Shown: positions 29,901-41,146, numbered from the stretch's first letter. The stretch: DNA of 64,000 nt from Pseudodesulfovibrio sp. (GCA_016744135.1 JADGEX010000001.1:631029-695028); one strand, 5' to 3'. Notes: generated by a model from the letters alone, not told the origin. Numbers and translations are program-made.

Positions 29901-32900
29901 CTTTCGCCATCACCAAGCTGTTGGATCGCTGCCTGATCATTGCTGGCAGTATATGTCCAATCGCCATCGGCATTGATGGTAAAAGAACCGTACCCGTTGC
30001 TGCCCGGTGCGTCGGTCAAGGGTTGGAAAGTATCTTCAATATCAGGATTGGTGTTGCCCGGAACTGAAGGATCAGGATTGACTTCATGAACATCAGGATC
30101 ACTCACTTCAAGAGAGCCCTGGGTGGTCAGATTTCCGCCATCAGGTTCGACGACATCACTACCAGACTGGTACTGAGCACCATCAGGCAAATCTTCGAGA
30201 GTATTCGCGTTGTCATCTACCTCATTGACAGAAGCGGTAGCCACACCTTCATCATTCACCTCGCCCTCAACAACAGAGATGATCGCGGAATCATTTACGC
30301 CTGAGACTGATATAGTCAATGTGGCGGTACTCGTGGCGTCACCATCGGTCACGCTGTACGTAAAGACATCGTCAACCGGGTCACTGCCAGCGGCCAACTC
30401 ATTGGCTGCATCTTGATCCGCTTCATAGGTGTAATTACCGTCAGCATCAATCTTCAGAGTACCGTAGGTTCCGACAATGACGAGATTACCTTCTGCATCA
30501 AAGGAGTTAACAAACTCGGTACCGTATTGGATTCCAGCGATATGCAAGACGTCGCCAGTGTCAACATCAGAGTCACCAGTCACAGCGTCTGTAAGGACAT
30601 TGCCGGTAGCTGGGACCAAAACGGCATCATCAACGGCCTCAGAGGCAGTATTCACATCGTTCACTGCGATCGGAGCATCGTTGGTACCATTAATAGTAAT
30701 AGTCAAATCAGCTGGATCGCTGCTAACGCCATCCTGCCAATCATTCGTGGTAACGTAAGAAAAAGTCTCGGTGAGAATGCCGTCGTCATCAAGAGCATTT
30801 ACCGCGTCATTTTCATTATCAAGAGTATATTCGTACTCGCCGTTTTCCCAGACCCTCAGAGTACCGTAATCGCCATCAATATCGACATATTCGTTGGTAC
30901 CGTCATAGTCATAAACAGCCTGAGTGTTGTCACCGTGGCTGATAGTCTCAACAAAAATCTGTGCATCATCTGCATCAGAATCCACTTTGCCATCAGCATT
31001 CACATCAGTAATGACATTTCCAGCCACAGTACCAATGTATTCGGCATCTTCGAAGATGTGTCCAAATTCCCGAATTGAATTCGCATTAGAAAAGGCCTCG
31101 GGAGCATCGTTAGCACCGTTCACTGTAAAAGTGAGATTGGCGTAATCCAAGGCACCGGAATCATCCATAATCGCGTATGTAAAAGAATCCGTACCGGAAT
31201 TATCATAGTTCAATGCTTCAAGATCAGCATTCTCACCATCGTTATCCAATGTGTATGTGTACGAACCATCATTATTAATAGTCAACGAACCGTAATGTCC
31301 TTGAACAGTGAATGAAGCCTGCGAAGGCTCAACCACTCCGTCCAAACCGCCATTCACGAGTGATGCATCATAATCAAGCTGATCGTCGATGTTCTCCGAA
31401 GGATGTTCAGAATAAACACCCATGACAAAAAGGCCGGATTCTTCACCGGGCTCATGGACCATGTCGTTGTCATCAACATCCGAATCGTTTTCCAGAACAT
31501 TGCCAGAGGCAGCAACGGCCGTGGTGTAGTCGTGCAATTCGCCGGTAACCTGACCGTCACGAATGGTCCAACCATATACACCATCATGCCCAATATTGGA
31601 GGAATCTTCTGCGTTCAGGACATCATCGGCACCGGAAAGCGGAATGTCAAAATTCACACCATCGCCTGCGGACCAACCTCCGGTAGAATTGGAATCAGCC
31701 CAATCCGTATTGGCATATCGAATTTCAACATCGAAATCGCCGTCGCCGAGGTCGTGCAGTCGAATCTGGAAAGAATTGTCATCACCGGAAGAAGTTCCCC
31801 ACTCCTGCAAATCTTCCCAAGTAATGGTAACAACACCGTTCTCTGCATCCACATCATAATAAATGTGGCCACCCTTTCTTACATCAAAATCATCATACTG
31901 CGCGGCAATAAATGGAGGCTCATTGGAAAGATCAGAAGGATTGAAGCTCCAACTCGTCTCGCCTTCACCAAAAGTTATATAGCCGTTAGTGCCGACATAA
32001 ATGCCGTCGTACGTGTTCCCAAAGAAATTCAAACCATCAGCAAATGCTGCAGACGTATCCACAAACATGGAACCGTCATCAACACCGGCCAAAATTTCAG
32101 TGCCGTAAGAAGTACCATCAGTCGTGACCAAAGCATTACCCGAAGCTGCATCAATTTCATGACCATCTCCAACAGGGTAACCGTCAGGATATTGATAGCC
32201 TGTGGAATCACCATGCTCAATAGCCTGCACGTTCGTATCAGCCACGGCCGTCGGCGCATCGTTGGAACCATGCACCGTAATGGTCAAACTGGCCTGATTA
32301 CTCACCGAGCCGGAAGGATCTTCAATGGTGTAATTGAAAACCTCATCGTAATCTTCGCCTTCTTCAAGACTATCAGCCAGTGCTTCATTCAATGTATATG
32401 TATAAGAACCGTCGGGTTGGATAACCAAAGTCCCGTACTGACCTTCGACGGTCTGTCCTCCTGTCGGAATCTCGACCGGGCCAGGATTCAAGCCGGTGGA
32501 ATCAACACCATCGTAATCGATAGTATGCATAAGTAATGTATCATTGGAATCTCCGGCATCAGGATCAAAATCATTATCGATGACATTACCGGCCACAGGT
32601 TCTTGAACCTGTGGGCCATCAGTTTGATAATCAATAACAAAACCGTCACCGTCCGTACCCAGACTAAAGAAGTCACCCTCAAGTTCGCCATCGTGAAGAT
32701 CTTCTTCCTCAGATACGAAAGTGACATGCTCATTCCCGTTAAAATCAGCATCCCCTACTTCAGCGATCTCATTGAAATCGTCATTGGCTATGGGATTTGT
32801 ATTATCTCCTGCCGTCCCGGAAACAGCTGTCAAAGCGCGACTGGCGTATGCATCATCCTGTCCACCCAAAGCATCAACCCCATCACCAATCTGACCGGGA

Positions 32901-33265
32901 TCATCTGAGTATTCACCGGCACCCGAGCCGCCACCATTGGCATCGCCTGCGGTTTCCAACTCTGCATCAGCTCCATCGACGCCATCGGCAAAAGCAAACA
33001 GATACACATCTCCTGCAACCTGTTCTCCATCCAGCATTTCAAAAACAGGCATGGAATCCGCATCAGCAAGAGCCTGGTAATTTTCAAGGACAACCGTTCC
33101 ACCACCTTCAATAGCAATCGTGAGATTGCCATTGTTACCAGTAAAAACGGCTTCGGAAATATCAAAAGTAAACTTAACGGGAATATCAGCGGTCATCTGA
33201 TAAGTCGTTGTCTGTCCTGCGCCGGGGAGAGAGACTTGAAGCATTTGGGTCTTGGGGTCGGCCAT
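23993..33265 (-). CDS. Giant VCBS-repeat surface protein with nidogen-like and VWA domains
   Basis: A 3090-residue, very acidic, probably type I-secreted adhesin. Start is ATG at 33265 with GGAGG five bases upstream; a further 58 codons of open frame would begin upstream of the promoter. The N-terminal ~120 residues look like the module found in large T1SS adhesins. At least nine VCBS-type units follow ([15 protein letters not shown] and similar, joined by NDAPVA linkers). A nidogen-like region lies at about 405-570 ([13 protein letters not shown]). Jelly-roll-like inserts are at about 1150-1345 and 1580-1755. A von Willebrand A domain is at about 2325-2510 with the MIDAS motif DTSGS. The C-terminus has Gly/Asp-rich, RTX-like and secretion-signal character. 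No type I secretion genes lie in the window. Partner and target are unknown. Confidence 0.85.
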   Translation of the reverse strand: MADPKTQMLQVSLPGAGQTTTYQMTADIPVKFTFDISEAVFTGNNGNLTIAIEGGGTVVLENYQALADADSMPVFEMLDGEQVAGDVYLFAFADGVDGADAELETAGDANGGGSGAGEYSDDPGQIGDGVDALGGQDDAYASRALTAVSGTAGDNTNPIANDDFNEIAEVGDADFNGNEHVTFVSEEEDLHDGELEGDFFSLGTDGDGFVIDYQTDGPQVQEPVAGNVIDNDFDPDAGDSNDTLLMHTIDYDGVDSTGLNPGPVEIPTGGQTVEGQYGTLVIQPDGSYTYTLNEALADSLEEGEDYDEVFNYTIEDPSGSVSNQASLTITVHGSNDAPTAVADTNVQAIEHGDSTGYQYPDGYPVGDGHEIDAASGNALVTTDGTSYGTEILAGVDDGSMFVDTSAAFADGLNFFGNTYDGIYVGTNGYITFGEGETSWSFNPSDLSNEPPFIAAQYDDFDVRKGGHIYYDVDAENGVVTITWEDLQEWGTSSGDDNSFQIRLHDLGDGDFDVEIRYANTDWADSNSTGGWSAGDGVNFDIPLSGADDVLNAEDSSNIGHDGVYGWTIRDGQVTGELHDYTTAVAASGNVLENDSDVDDNDMVHEPGEESGLFVMGVYSEHPSENIDDQLDYDASLVNGGLDGVVEPSQASFTVQGHYGSLTINNDGSYTYTLDNDGENADLEALNYDNSGTDSFTYAIMDDSGALDYANLTFTVNGANDAPEAFSNANSIREFGHIFEDAEYIGTVAGNVITDVNADGKVDSDADDAQIFVETISHGDNTQAVYDYDGTNEYVDIDGDYGTLRVWENGEYEYTLDNENDAVNALDDDGILTETFSYVTTNDWQDGVSSDPADLTITINGTNDAPIAVNDVNTASEAVDDAVLVPATGNVLTDAVTGDSDVDTGDVLHIAGIQYGTEFVNSFDAEGNLVIVGTYGTLKIDADGNYTYEADQDAANELAAGSDPVDDVFTYSVTDGDATSTATLTISVSGVNDSAIISVVEGEVNDEGVATASVNEVDDNANTLEDLPDGAQYQSGSDVVEPDGGNLTTQGSLEVSDPDVHEVNPDPSVPGNTNPDIEDTFQPLTDAPGSNGYGSFTINADGDWTYTASNDQAAIQQLGDGESLTDSVTVTSYDGTATQVITVTINGTNDAPVITNVSAPVEDFEDGADGWLVNGGDVPVTETDGPLTDYLGRLGGNDTLTKTFAVADGADTMTIEFDLYEIDSWDNENFSMSVNGDTAEINLGHNDALNGTILSWRGIDGEITDGTFTGPNGVTFTVTPMTGDAENLEPGDTWQWGTDQIHHVTITIPNPDGQVDLEFSADLDSHLNDESFGIDNLAVSSVDADGNPIFTVVENATGSVAVAELASSDMEGQDVHYVINKIEISDTEYVELGADGQYYDQDGNPVDSADLLFAIDGNQVVTADGATFDYEANNQYTVSVSPVDSQGGVGQSVDINVQIGNVNEAPSGEDFTMTVGLDGGSVDFLGADGSEGGIGDNADHVSDPEDDADALDVMITELPTGGKLMYNGQEVTEDDLASDADGDGVIDGNGTQFDLNGLTYVPDSDGIDGVLLGSRLAGDATLDNWGESDGLNRVMDLGDGVSVTTSVTSDGVAAELQQFHGQENHIGFGIADATGNGGNDKGLNAGPDRPGSDELTVSFNGATVSYAEIGFDGLGGHFDPDGNNYQNATAEWTAYLNGEEVNSGSVSSDGDLFNSITVSGFEFDTIVFSTVSDADGSNWELRYIDAEFTDTDSFDYIPVDSGQPGNDGALVDPDGASTVTINIQPDGPVNQEVEAADDFLTINEDDTTATGLNVGDNDIDLDNTLGELEFSLDNPADAPEGLTFNDDGSYTFDPSSYQSLAAGEVYGDGPIKVDYTVFDGETHSKASLYITITGSNDAPTLDLSAGTVTFEGHTAGYHNMIGVYEMVDGKPVNPEIIMEDVQDANVGDVLTTFGDGQDLHYFLVDVEYGSTPTGTPEFVWDATNNEWDISFDGGATTQNVHFDDATLNPNDSEATFGDSLNNNNDIEVDDQQSSVDDDDFDDVLANENPGAAGADHGATFTEGDAPLSVAGAVDISDVDSDTITKVEITYTPEEHDALDVDLGSFVDEGTVTNSDGSVTWTISGDASKADYEELLQSLTFENDSETLQDGTREITIRVNDGEDWSNPAQSTITVVGEDDPTSITDHTDGAVHEDAPADLDGNGFLVESGSVTFSDADGDGAMSTTHIDAVDANGNVLSTANVGTLTINDAGVWEYKIDNSLPEVQNQDSGESFDEYFRVYTEDGNDFTDIKVTVNGEDDNRVPNAVNDLAGGVDTSVTEGGISTSTNPSDYMLIVDTSGSLSHTAMAQTQTALTNMLQTLQGSLADGVTSKVSIINFWHETDVDTFTLTGGDSTAYDAAVAFIGTFAPGGGTDYTAAFQAATALLGPDPDPTQVIFLSDGEPTEGGDGWKNLITPIQENSDVNLIAVGVNMPAQYEGNMDLIDEGNDASMLDGNGLNGLLQDVLSQTTIPATTAEGNVLTNDSDPDGDALSVISITNDTETVDLVDNTNDGVDNPSATIVGTYGTLTINGDGSYEYTPDQAAANALGQDESETESFTYTISDGNGGEDSATVSFEVNGANDAPVAIDDSYHGINVTPGIDGDAPTYRDAFLNDFSEMPDGAVSVGNDGIQIRVAGSNMELVAVNGGLGIDSSYTETYQEWVSDGWFSGHYETRTRIIEDNDNQMDGADVNERVYIDVQDSAGSDSLNIRFGNIDSNDDARIRIVYTDGSTETVGSWNKVDLGNLSHDTLTVHAPNGWAISGVYVKASDNYDNFTIQSVSIPNAIMTDPGTADIPAAIDLGLADGGVITGDVLANDFDVDTGDTLSVIDVNGDDVSASGQTTIHGTYGDLTIEADGSYDYTLHDGWQDLDHTVTETFEYTVSDSHGAVDVANLEIPIHVNANVVTDATADTATGEFVMNGTTGEDLIYIADDATMVNLTDGGDDTIIVDPDYIGTAGGDITVSGFGDGDELVLNDMGDMFISIDHSGNDTVLTINEGAGDVNPGDDYTITLTDYSLHGVDQMDLPTGHMDISSDHESLNSLIQTIIDSPDKN

Positions 33266-33362
33266 GGGGTCCTCCAGTTGGGAATATTGAGCATGGAATA
33301 TGAGTTGCACAAGCGATTCGAATAATTTGAGCAGTTCAAAGAACTCTAGAGATTCGACACAC

Positions 33363-33391
33363 TTTATACATATCGCGCTTTTTTTAGTCAA
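33363..33391 (-). promoter_or_regulatory. Sigma-70-type promoter of the giant adhesin gene
   Basis: On the minus strand TTGACT and TATAAA are separated by exactly 17 bases. It lies about 98 bases upstream of the start at 33265, supporting that start. Confidence 0.7.
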
Positions 33392-33939
33392 TCTCAAAAA
33401 AAGCCAATAAACCAACCATTTGCCATGTGGAGAGTTCAACTCACTTCCCTAAACCCCTTCAACTCGCTGACAAAATCACCTACCTCTATTTATCACGTTT
33501 ATATCTGATTAATTTTATTTTTCCACAGCATGTTGTTAATAACTAACTTATACATTCCCAGTTTTCCACTGCCAAAAACCATAAAATAAATAACTTAACA
33601 CTCCGACATGATTGTATAAAAAATAAAAAAAATTCTATACCTAACATCACTAAAAAAGGGACAATAAAAATATTAAACGAGAAAACAACTCAAAAAAACA
33701 ATGGGAAAAAACAAATATCCCGGGCAAAGACATCCCATTCTTATTAAAATACACACAAATCAATTCATTCCACGTCAAGACAGAAAGAGCTTTTTGGCGG
33801 CAGTTCTAAGTATAAACATTACCGCCCACAGCTCCGAATTGACATACAACTAATTCCCACATAAAAACTTTTTTTGCACAGCATGTAATACCTAACCAAA
33901 GAATACAAACCATTAAAATAAAACAGTATCTTTATTAAT
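33392..33939. other. AT-rich intergenic region
   Basis: About 550 bases with no convincing gene. It is notably AT-rich. The 10-mer CACAGCATGT occurs twice, preceded by a T-run, near 33527 and near 33878. The pair may be a regulatory site. Nothing else recognised. Confidence 0.4.
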
Positions 33940-34572
33940 ATGAACAAAATACACACTCAAATATGGGACATAGCTATTCCCTTTCAAGATAAAAGGGATG
34001 ATGCGGGGCATGCCTTCATCACTCTGGAATTTGCCAAGCAATTGGTTGATCTGGAGAATGGCAATCAAGACGTTGTATTGCCCGCCATCATTTTACACGA
34101 CACAGGTTGGAGTCAATTGTCACGCGCCGAGTGGCAAGTGGTTTTCAGCCCTGATAAAACCCCAGAAGATGAAATGACCGTCCGCCTCCGACATCAGGAA
34201 GAAGGCGTCAAGATTGCCCAACGAATTTTGCAACAAGTCAACTACCCGGAAGACCTGATAACCGAGATAGTGGAGATCATAGCCGAACACGACACACGGC
34301 AAGGCTTCATCTCCAAAAATGAAGGACTCGTCAGAGACGCTGACAAATTATGGCGTTTTTCAAAGACTGGCTTTGATGCAGATGTTGAACGTTTTAAGTT
34401 TGCCCCTCAAAACCTTCACGACACAATCCACCCTCAAATAGCATCTGACGGTTTCTTCTACTGCAACACTTCACGCGAGCTGGCTTACCTAGAACTCGAA
34501 AGAAGACAACGGGAGTTCACGCGGGCCGCACTCGCACATCAAAGCGGCACTGACTACGCTCATGTCAGTTAA
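33940..34572 (+). CDS. HD-domain phosphohydrolase-like protein
   Basis: A 210-residue HD-domain protein. Metal-ligand motifs are a histidine in AGHAFITLEF, HD in AIILHDTGW, a later IIAEHDTRQG and D in VRDADKLW. It should hydrolyse a phosphate or phosphodiester ester; the substrate is unknown. It is isolated, following 670 bases of AT-rich sequence and ending at a strong terminator. Confidence 0.75.
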   Translation: MNKIHTQIWDIAIPFQDKRDDAGHAFITLEFAKQLVDLENGNQDVVLPAIILHDTGWSQLSRAEWQVVFSPDKTPEDEMTVRLRHQEEGVKIAQRILQQVNYPEDLITEIVEIIAEHDTRQGFISKNEGLVRDADKLWRFSKTGFDADVERFKFAPQNLHDTIHPQIASDGFFYCNTSRELAYLELERRQREFTRAALAHQSGTDYAHVS

Positions 34573-34598
34573 TTTTCATACTGTTTCATACCAGCACG

Positions 34599-34634
34599 AC
34601 AGTGAAGGCTGACCATACGGTCAGCCTTCACTGT
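34599..34634 (+). terminator. Terminator after the HD-domain gene
   Basis: A perfect 16-bp stem (ACAGTGAAGGCTGACC with complement) and a 4-base loop. Only a weak T-run follows. Confidence 0.75.
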
Positions 34635-34725
34635 CTTATTATCCTTTACTATGAAGCCCCAACACCTTATTTGATGAATGCACGGCGGTTACCAGTCGCC
34701 ATACAGCGATATCCAAGGAGATATT

Positions 34726-36504
34726 TTGGCTCAAAACGTTAAACTCCATAAAATGAGCAACCGATACCTGCTCAAACGCAGCATCGGCTATTTTGGTCCT
34801 TACAAAGGACGTGTCGTCCTTGCAATTGTTGCCATGCTTTTGTACGCGCCAATCGCTCCTGCTCTGGCCTGGTTGACAAAATTCATTACAGATGAAGTAC
34901 TTATAGCAAAAGATATAAACACATTAGAACTCTGCATATACGGCTTTGCTGGCCTCATAATTTTCAAAGGATTGCTTCAATTGGGTCAGGTTTACGTGAT
35001 GAACGCAACAGGAATACTGGTGTTGCGAGACTTGCGTCATGACCTTTTTCGAAAAATAATTCGCCTCCCTATGCCTTACTTCGCTGAAAGTGAAATAGGC
35101 ATGCTCATGAGCCGGATCGTGGCAGATGTTGTTGCAGTCCGCGTCTGTCTGCCCAGCGGAATCATGTTCGTCAGACAAATTTTCACCCTGATCGGCCTGA
35201 TCGGTACGACCATCTATCTCGATGCATACCTGGCCTTCTGGAGCTTGATAGTCATGCCTGTGGCTATCTATCCTTTCGTTTTCTTTGGCCAGAAAATCCG
35301 CAAATACGGACGCAAAATGCAAGCCGAACTTTCAGGCATTAACGTTGTTCTTGAAGAAAGTTTCTCCGGCATCAAAGTTATCAAAGCCTTTGCCAATGAG
35401 TTCCGTGAAGAATCAAAATTCAACACGGAAAACAACAATCTGACGCGGATGATTATTCGCCGAATCCTTTATAGTGAAAGTTCTTCCAGAATCATGGATC
35501 TGATCGCTGCAGTGGCTGGTGGAACCGTTCTCTGGGTCGGCGGCAGCCGCGTCATCAACGGCTTGATGTCTCCGGGTGACCTTACGGCGTTCCTCGTCTG
35601 TCTTGTTCAATTGTATGACCCAATTAAAAAACTTAACGCCTCAAATCACCAGATCCAAGGCGGCCTTGCAGGCGCAGAACGTGTTTTCGACATTCTTGAT
35701 TCACCAGATATTCTGGCAGAAAACGATGGCGCCATCGCCTTTAATGGCAAACTCAAAGAGCTTACCTTCAACAACGTCAGCTTTACCTATCCGAACACAT
35801 CGGAACCTGCGATCCAGGACCTTTCTCTATCTATCAAGGCAGGACAGCGTGTGGCCATTGTCGGCCCCAGCGGATCTGGCAAGACCACATTGGTCAACCT
35901 GATTCCGCGATTTTATCTGGCCCAACAAGGCGACATAAAAATCAATGGCACGTCACTTCAGGATTACACTTTGGACAGCCTGCGCCTCAACCTTGGCTTG
36001 GTCTCTCAGGATACTTTTCTGTTCAACGCATCCGTGACAGAAAACATCGCCTATGCGCAGGACGAATACGACACCAAAGCAGTCACTCAAGCAGCACAAG
36101 GTGCATTCGCTCACGAATTCATCATGAAAATGCCCGAAGGCTACGACACTGTCGTAGGCGAAGGCGGCGTCAAGATATCTGGTGGACAAAAACAACGCCT
36201 GACCATTGCCCGCGCCATCATGAAGAATCCGAGTCTTCTCATTTTAGATGAAGCCACAAGCGCACTGGATACCGAATCCGAAAGAATTGTTCAAAAAGCA
36301 CTGGATAATCTGATAGAAGATAGAACCTCCATCGTCATCGCGCATAGGTTATCGACGATTATGTCCGCAGATGTTATTGTGGTCATGGAAAAGGGCCGGA
36401 TTGTAGCTCGAGGCAAGCATGACGATTTGCTTGAGTCCTGCCCGCTATACAATCGCCTCTACCAAATGCAGTTCGAAAACCTCTGCTCTTCAGGGGATAA
36501 ATAA
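34726..36504 (+). CDS. msbA: MsbA-type lipid ABC exporter
   Basis: A 592-residue fused transmembrane-ATPase half-transporter of the MsbA family, which flips lipid A-core across the inner membrane. About six helices lie in residues 20-310. The ATPase has GPSGSGKTT, VSQDTFLFNASVTENIAYA, ISGGQKQRLTIARA and LLILDEATSALDTE. The TTG at 34726 is chosen because AAGGAG lies five bases upstream; an ATG 16 codons earlier lacks a site. It is followed 10 bases later by a DUF922 gene. Other multidrug or lipid exporters of the family are possible. Confidence 0.82.
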   Translation: MAQNVKLHKMSNRYLLKRSIGYFGPYKGRVVLAIVAMLLYAPIAPALAWLTKFITDEVLIAKDINTLELCIYGFAGLIIFKGLLQLGQVYVMNATGILVLRDLRHDLFRKIIRLPMPYFAESEIGMLMSRIVADVVAVRVCLPSGIMFVRQIFTLIGLIGTTIYLDAYLAFWSLIVMPVAIYPFVFFGQKIRKYGRKMQAELSGINVVLEESFSGIKVIKAFANEFREESKFNTENNNLTRMIIRRILYSESSSRIMDLIAAVAGGTVLWVGGSRVINGLMSPGDLTAFLVCLVQLYDPIKKLNASNHQIQGGLAGAERVFDILDSPDILAENDGAIAFNGKLKELTFNNVSFTYPNTSEPAIQDLSLSIKAGQRVAIVGPSGSGKTTLVNLIPRFYLAQQGDIKINGTSLQDYTLDSLRLNLGLVSQDTFLFNASVTENIAYAQDEYDTKAVTQAAQGAFAHEFIMKMPEGYDTVVGEGGVKISGGQKQRLTIARAIMKNPSLLILDEATSALDTESERIVQKALDNLIEDRTSIVIAHRLSTIMSADVIVVMEKGRIVARGKHDDLLESCPLYNRLYQMQFENLCSSGDK

Positions 36505-36514
36505 GGATACGACC

Positions 36515-37084
36515 ATGCGCCGCCTGATTCTGGCATTCTCCATTCTGCTGATCTTGGCCTCCCCCGCTCTGGCGGACATAGTCAGAACCGTCAGCACGGA
36601 ATATTATCTGGTGGAAGGACGTGATCCGAAAACTATTTTCACAAATCTGAAAAATCATTCTCCTTTGAACAAAGGAATCAAGACGTATCAGGCACACACA
36701 CTGACGAATATCAAATACAACCTCAAATGGCGCAACAAAGGGGGGCAGTGTACCCTCACAAAGGCGACGGTTTACCTTCACCTTACGTACAAATATCCCA
36801 AGCTCGTTCACAGCGTGGATTACAAAACCCGCAAATGGTGGAAAGAATTCATGACTAACTTGGAAGAGCATGAACTCATCCACGGAGAAATATCAACCAA
36901 GGCGGCCCACTTACTGGACGATACCTTGGAATCTTTCCCGACAACAAACTGTATCAATTTCAAAGCCGAGATCAAAAAGCGTGCGACCCGTATTCTGGAC
37001 AAAATGAAAAGGGATCAAAAGGAATACGATAGGTTGACAGAACACGGCTTGAAGCAAAAACGAAATATGGGACGATATCCATAA
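36515..37084 (+). CDS. DUF922 secreted protein, putative zinc protease
   Basis: A 189-residue protein with a signal peptide (residues 1-20, ending PALA). It contains HELIH at about residue 118, an HExxH-like metal-binding motif, in the context EEHELIHGE typical of DUF922 proteins. Three cysteines are few and not arranged as a cluster. AAGGA lies before the ATG. Its start is ten bases from the msbA stop, suggesting one transcript. Activity has not been established for this family as far as I know. Confidence 0.7.
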   Translation: MRRLILAFSILLILASPALADIVRTVSTEYYLVEGRDPKTIFTNLKNHSPLNKGIKTYQAHTLTNIKYNLKWRNKGGQCTLTKATVYLHLTYKYPKLVHSVDYKTRKWWKEFMTNLEEHELIHGEISTKAAHLLDDTLESFPTTNCINFKAEIKKRATRILDKMKRDQKEYDRLTEHGLKQKRNMGRYP

Positions 37085-37103
37085 CCCCTTTCCTACAGAC
37101 AAA

Positions 37104-37138
37104 AAAAAAGGCGGCGAGAAATTCTCGCCGCCTTTTTT
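37104..37138. terminator. Bidirectional terminator between DUF922 and glutamate synthase
   Basis: A GC-rich stem (GGCGGCGAGAA with its complement) flanked by A and T tracts, so it can end transcripts from both convergent operons. Confidence 0.9.
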
Positions 37139-37152
37139 AATCATTCCAAAAA

Positions 37153-39483
37153 TTACTCCAACGGAGCCGGATTCTTCATATCCCAAATACCACAAGGACA
37201 AGAATCAGCGCAGAATCCACAAGCAATACACTTGTCAGGATCAACCACCCGTTCAAAACCACCGTCCGATAATTCGTTCCGACTAATGGCAGCCTGTGGA
37301 CAAATCGTGTCACAGATGTAGCAATCCCGACAGGAACCACAGGAAGAACACTCAGCCCCACAATGATTCATATCACTGAATTCAATGACACGTGGGTCAA
37401 AATATTCCAACGTCATGCGGGTATAATCGATCATCTCACGAGTATCACTCTGAGGTCGACGATTATTAAAGATGTCATCGATAACCTCGGCTGCACGGCG
37501 TCCATGACCAATGGCATGGGTCAACAAACCGGGACGCACGATATCACCGATGGCAAACACGCGAGAATCCGTGGTCTGATAGTCATCGTTGACCACCACA
37601 TGACCACGGTCCAAAGCAATGGTATCCGGTAGGAAGTCCACATCCGGCTGATCTCCGATGGACATGATAACCGTGTCAGCTTCCAGCAATTCACCGCTTT
37701 GAAGCAAAACTCCTTCATCAGTAATTTCCTTGGTAAAACAAGGCCACTTGAACCGAGCACCCACGGCTTCGGCTTCCTTGCGTTCCTTACCGAAAGAGGC
37801 CGGTTCCTGAATATCGATGAGCAAAATATCTTCAGCACCAACAGTGGCCGCAACAGTCGCCACATCACATCCGACATTGCCCGCGCCGATAATGACCACA
37901 CGCTTACCGGATTTCATCTCGCCCTTTTTCACTTCCTGCAAAAAAGTCAGGGCGGGAATAATCCGTTCATGACCAGGTACGGGAATCATCCGAGGTTTCT
38001 GCGCGCCAATGGCCAGAACCACGTAATCATATTCCGCTTTCAGTTCTTCAAATTCCTTTGATTTCAATTGCTGTTGCAGATGCACATGCGGCAATACCTT
38101 GGCTGCACGTTCAACTTCAGCTTCGACAATTTCTTTGGGGACACGACTATAGGGAATGGCCGAGGCAATCTTTCCACCAAGTGTCTTTGCCATATCAAAG
38201 ACAACGGCTTCGTGCCCCTTCATACGAATCTGCCACGCCACGGAAATACCGGCCGGTCCGCCACCGATGACAGCGACACGCTTGCCGGTCAATTCTGGCA
38301 ACTTCGGAGCAGCAGACTTGTATCCTTCTCGACCAAGTTTGGTGATATCCACAGCGGCCATGCCCTGTTGTGTGGAGCGGGTACATCCGTCCATACACAA
38401 ATTAGGACAAAGATAACCACAAACCGTGGCCGGGAATGGTGTATATGCCAAGGCAAGGTCAACGGCTTCATCAACCAGTCCATCACGCACCAATTGCCAT
38501 CGCTTCTGTACAGGCATCCCCGTAGGGCAACTGGACTGACACGGAGCCATATATTTACGATTTTCCCACACAGGAACTCGACGACGAAGATCACCATGGA
38601 CCACCAACGGAATCGGCGAACGATCAAGTGATGTCAAATCACCGATCATACCGCCCTGCCCCAGTTCGGCATCCCAAACATTGGACCGAAAATCAGTCAT
38701 GGACCGACGGACCTTTCCCTTCTTTTCAAACGGGGTCTTCGCCCGAATAAGCTGCCACTCCTCACGTCGAGTGAGTCTTTGAAGCAACCGGCTCCGCCGT
38801 ATCTTCTTGAGAAAAACGGTCAAATTTTCTGTCAACCATGCCCATGTCTCGTCATCAATGGATTCCATCATGGCATCGGCCTGCGAAAAGCCCTCAATAG
38901 GACCACGAACAAAAATTTGACCACCCACCATGCCAACACACGGACGATAGCCAAGGACATTGTTCGGACTTTGAGACTCATGTCCACAGACGACGGCCGT
39001 ACCACCTGCCATGAACTCAGCGAAATAATCCCCCACTGATCCGAGCACCCAGAGTTCTGGCGGATCGAACCGAGGATTAGTCTTGGTCATGGTCATACAA
39101 CGGGAGCCGGTATTACCACCAATAAAGACCTTGCCTTGAGCCATGGCATTACATGCCCCGTTGGAAGCATTGCCGTGCACAGTAATTTCGGCTCCGGCAT
39201 TCAACCAACCAAGGTCATCAGAGACAGGCCCCATGACTTCAATGGTCGTACCGGGAAATCCCTTGGAACCAATACGCTGACCGGGCGAGCCGGTGATGGT
39301 CAAGGAAATAGGCTCTTCCTTGGAAATCCAAAGCCGTCCGCCGATGCCGTGCTGGCCCATGGCCTCGATTTCAAACTTGCGGGCACCTTGACGAACAGCA
39401 CTTTGAATGCGCTCCTCAAGGATACGCGATTCAAGGCGGCCATCATCATCGTGACCTTGTATGCGATATATTTTCTTTGCCAT
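37153..39483 (-). CDS. Glutamate synthase: GXGXG domain fused to GltD-like subunit with ferredoxin tail
   Basis: A 776-residue fusion. Residues about 1-250 are the GXGXG domain normally at the C-terminus of GltB (GPVSDDLGWLNAGAEITVHGN). Residues about 310-700 are a GltD-like NAD(P)H oxidoreductase: Cys-rich N-part (CQSSCPTGMPVQ, CGYLCPNLCMDGC), GGGPAG FAD site and GAGNVG. The C-terminal ~80 residues hold two ferredoxin-type clusters (CGSCRDCYICDTICP and CIACGFCADSCPCG). It is the last gene of a three-gene operon. Such a combination is found in archaeal-type and deltaproteobacterial GOGAT, from memory. It would feed electrons from ferredoxin or NADPH to the synthase. Confidence 0.85.
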   Translation of the reverse strand: MAKKIYRIQGHDDDGRLESRILEERIQSAVRQGARKFEIEAMGQHGIGGRLWISKEEPISLTITGSPGQRIGSKGFPGTTIEVMGPVSDDLGWLNAGAEITVHGNASNGACNAMAQGKVFIGGNTGSRCMTMTKTNPRFDPPELWVLGSVGDYFAEFMAGGTAVVCGHESQSPNNVLGYRPCVGMVGGQIFVRGPIEGFSQADAMMESIDDETWAWLTENLTVFLKKIRRSRLLQRLTRREEWQLIRAKTPFEKKGKVRRSMTDFRSNVWDAELGQGGMIGDLTSLDRSPIPLVVHGDLRRRVPVWENRKYMAPCQSSCPTGMPVQKRWQLVRDGLVDEAVDLALAYTPFPATVCGYLCPNLCMDGCTRSTQQGMAAVDITKLGREGYKSAAPKLPELTGKRVAVIGGGPAGISVAWQIRMKGHEAVVFDMAKTLGGKIASAIPYSRVPKEIVEAEVERAAKVLPHVHLQQQLKSKEFEELKAEYDYVVLAIGAQKPRMIPVPGHERIIPALTFLQEVKKGEMKSGKRVVIIGAGNVGCDVATVAATVGAEDILLIDIQEPASFGKERKEAEAVGARFKWPCFTKEITDEGVLLQSGELLEADTVIMSIGDQPDVDFLPDTIALDRGHVVVNDDYQTTDSRVFAIGDIVRPGLLTHAIGHGRRAAEVIDDIFNNRRPQSDTREMIDYTRMTLEYFDPRVIEFSDMNHCGAECSSCGSCRDCYICDTICPQAAISRNELSDGGFERVVDPDKCIACGFCADSCPCGIWDMKNPAPLE

Positions 39484-39511
39484 TGTATTCTCCGATTGCC
39501 TGAAACTTCGG

Positions 39512-41146
39512 TTAAATCACGTACTTGATATCGAGACGGTCAGCCGCATCCTTGTCCGAGATGCCCAGAGCGTCGGACATACCGACAGGCAGGGACGTGG
39601 ACCGGCCAAGCGGTGCGAACACCTTGCGCAATTCCGTGTCAAAGCTCAGGTAGAAGTCCACCACCCTTTCAGCGACCTTTTCCGGATCAAGACGGCGATA
39701 GACCCGCGGATCCTGTGAAGTAATACCCTTAGGACAAACACCAATGTTGCAGACATTGCAGCGATCCTTTTCACTCCCAACACATCCAGCTGCGGCCTGC
39801 ATGACGTATTTGCCAATCTGGACCATGGATGCACCAAGCATGATAAGTGCCGCCGCATTAGCAGCCAAATTGCCCTGTTTACCGATACCACCACCAGCAA
39901 TGAGCGGAATCTCATTCTGGGCACCGGCCACACACAACGCCTTGTAGCAATCACGCAGATTCGAAGCGATGGGATGGCCCATGTGGTTCATGGAGACGTT
40001 GTACGCTGCCCCCGTACCACCGTCCTCACCGTCAATGGCGAGGCCTGCTGCATACGGGTTACGCACAAGATTATTAAGCACTGCCAACGATGTTGATGAA
40101 GCAGAAATTTTGGGATAAACAGGCACCCGGAATCCCCAGGCCATGGACATGGATTGAATCATCTTGGCCACAGCTTCCTCAATGGAATATTTGGTCTGAT
40201 GCGTCGGAGGGCTGGGTAAACTCACACCTTTGGGTACACCACGAATCGCGGCAATAAGGTTATTCACCTTGTGCCACATGAGCAGCCCACCATCACCGGG
40301 TTTTGCTCCTTGTCCATATTTGATTTCAATGGCGCATGGGTCTTCCTTCATCTCAGGAATGGCGTGAATGATTTCATCCCAACCAAAATATCCGGAAGCG
40401 ACCTGCAGAATCACGTATTTAAGAAAACGGGAACGCAACAGGCGCGGAGGACAGCCTCCCTCACCCGTACTCATACGCACCGGCATGTTCATCTCTTCAT
40501 TGAGATATGCCACCCCCATCTGAAGGCCTTCCCACATGTTGGGAGAAAGCGCGCCAAAGGACATACCACCGATAACCAGTGGATAGATTTCACGGACTGG
40601 TGGTTTCCAGCCGTTATTTTGAAAACACTTGATTTCTTCTTCAGGTGGCAACACACGACCGAGCAAGGTCCGCATTTCAAACTCATGGCGACCAGCATCC
40701 AAAGCGGGATCGGTCAGCATAGAAATACGAATAAACTTGATCTGGTCCAACAAAGATTCGGAACTATTCCGACGACCACCACGGGTCCGGGACTGTCCGC
40801 CGCCATTATTGTGAAACTGAAGCGTGGTCGAGTCGTACTGCCGACTCGGCTCAATAGCGTTATTCGGACAGACCATATTACACATGGAGCAGCCAATACA
40901 CGCATAGGCTGGGTCCGTACGCTGACGGATGCCATAAAAAGTTGAGAATTCGGTTGTCGGCTTGGCTGCAAGGCCCATAGTCGTCTTAATATTCCGTTTA
41001 CGGAATACACCAAGTTCAATGGCGTTAACCGGGCAAACCGCCGTACACCGACCACATTGGGTGCATGTATTAATGTCCCACTTGATCTGCCAAGGCAGAT
41101 CCTTACGACTTAACGTTGAGGGCGTAATGGGTCTTTCTGAGAGCAT
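39512..41146 (-). CDS. Glutamate synthase, FMN-binding central domain with ferredoxin N-terminus
   Basis: A 544-residue archaeal-type glutamate synthase core. The ATG at 41146 is preceded by GGGAGG; a start six codons earlier is less well placed. The N-terminus has two ferredoxin clusters (CTQCGRCTAVCP and CIGCSMCNMVCP). The barrel domain has GEGG and KYGQGAKPGDGG motifs, and the cluster near residue 465 (CVGSEKDRCNVCNIGVCP) is the likely 3Fe-4S site. It converts 2-oxoglutarate and ammonia to glutamate. Start overlaps the end of the amidotransferase gene by 37 bases. Confidence 0.87.
   Translation of the reverse strand: MLSERPITPSTLSRKDLPWQIKWDINTCTQCGRCTAVCPVNAIELGVFRKRNIKTTMGLAAKPTTEFSTFYGIRQRTDPAYACIGCSMCNMVCPNNAIEPSRQYDSTTLQFHNNGGGQSRTRGGRRNSSESLLDQIKFIRISMLTDPALDAGRHEFEMRTLLGRVLPPEEEIKCFQNNGWKPPVREIYPLVIGGMSFGALSPNMWEGLQMGVAYLNEEMNMPVRMSTGEGGCPPRLLRSRFLKYVILQVASGYFGWDEIIHAIPEMKEDPCAIEIKYGQGAKPGDGGLLMWHKVNNLIAAIRGVPKGVSLPSPPTHQTKYSIEEAVAKMIQSMSMAWGFRVPVYPKISASSTSLAVLNNLVRNPYAAGLAIDGEDGGTGAAYNVSMNHMGHPIASNLRDCYKALCVAGAQNEIPLIAGGGIGKQGNLAANAAALIMLGASMVQIGKYVMQAAAGCVGSEKDRCNVCNIGVCPKGITSQDPRVYRRLDPEKVAERVVDFYLSFDTELRKVFAPLGRSTSLPVGMSDALGISDKDAADRLDIKYVI

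Noticed and set aside
24197-33114. Many long open frames opposite the giant adhesin gene, the longest 377 codons
   Set aside because: They are by-products of the Asp/Gly/Asn-rich codon use on the coding strand, lack ribosome binding sites and show no domains.
33701-33853. 50-codon frame beginning MGKNKYPGQRH
   Set aside because: No ribosome binding site and no domain or helix; in an AT-rich spacer.
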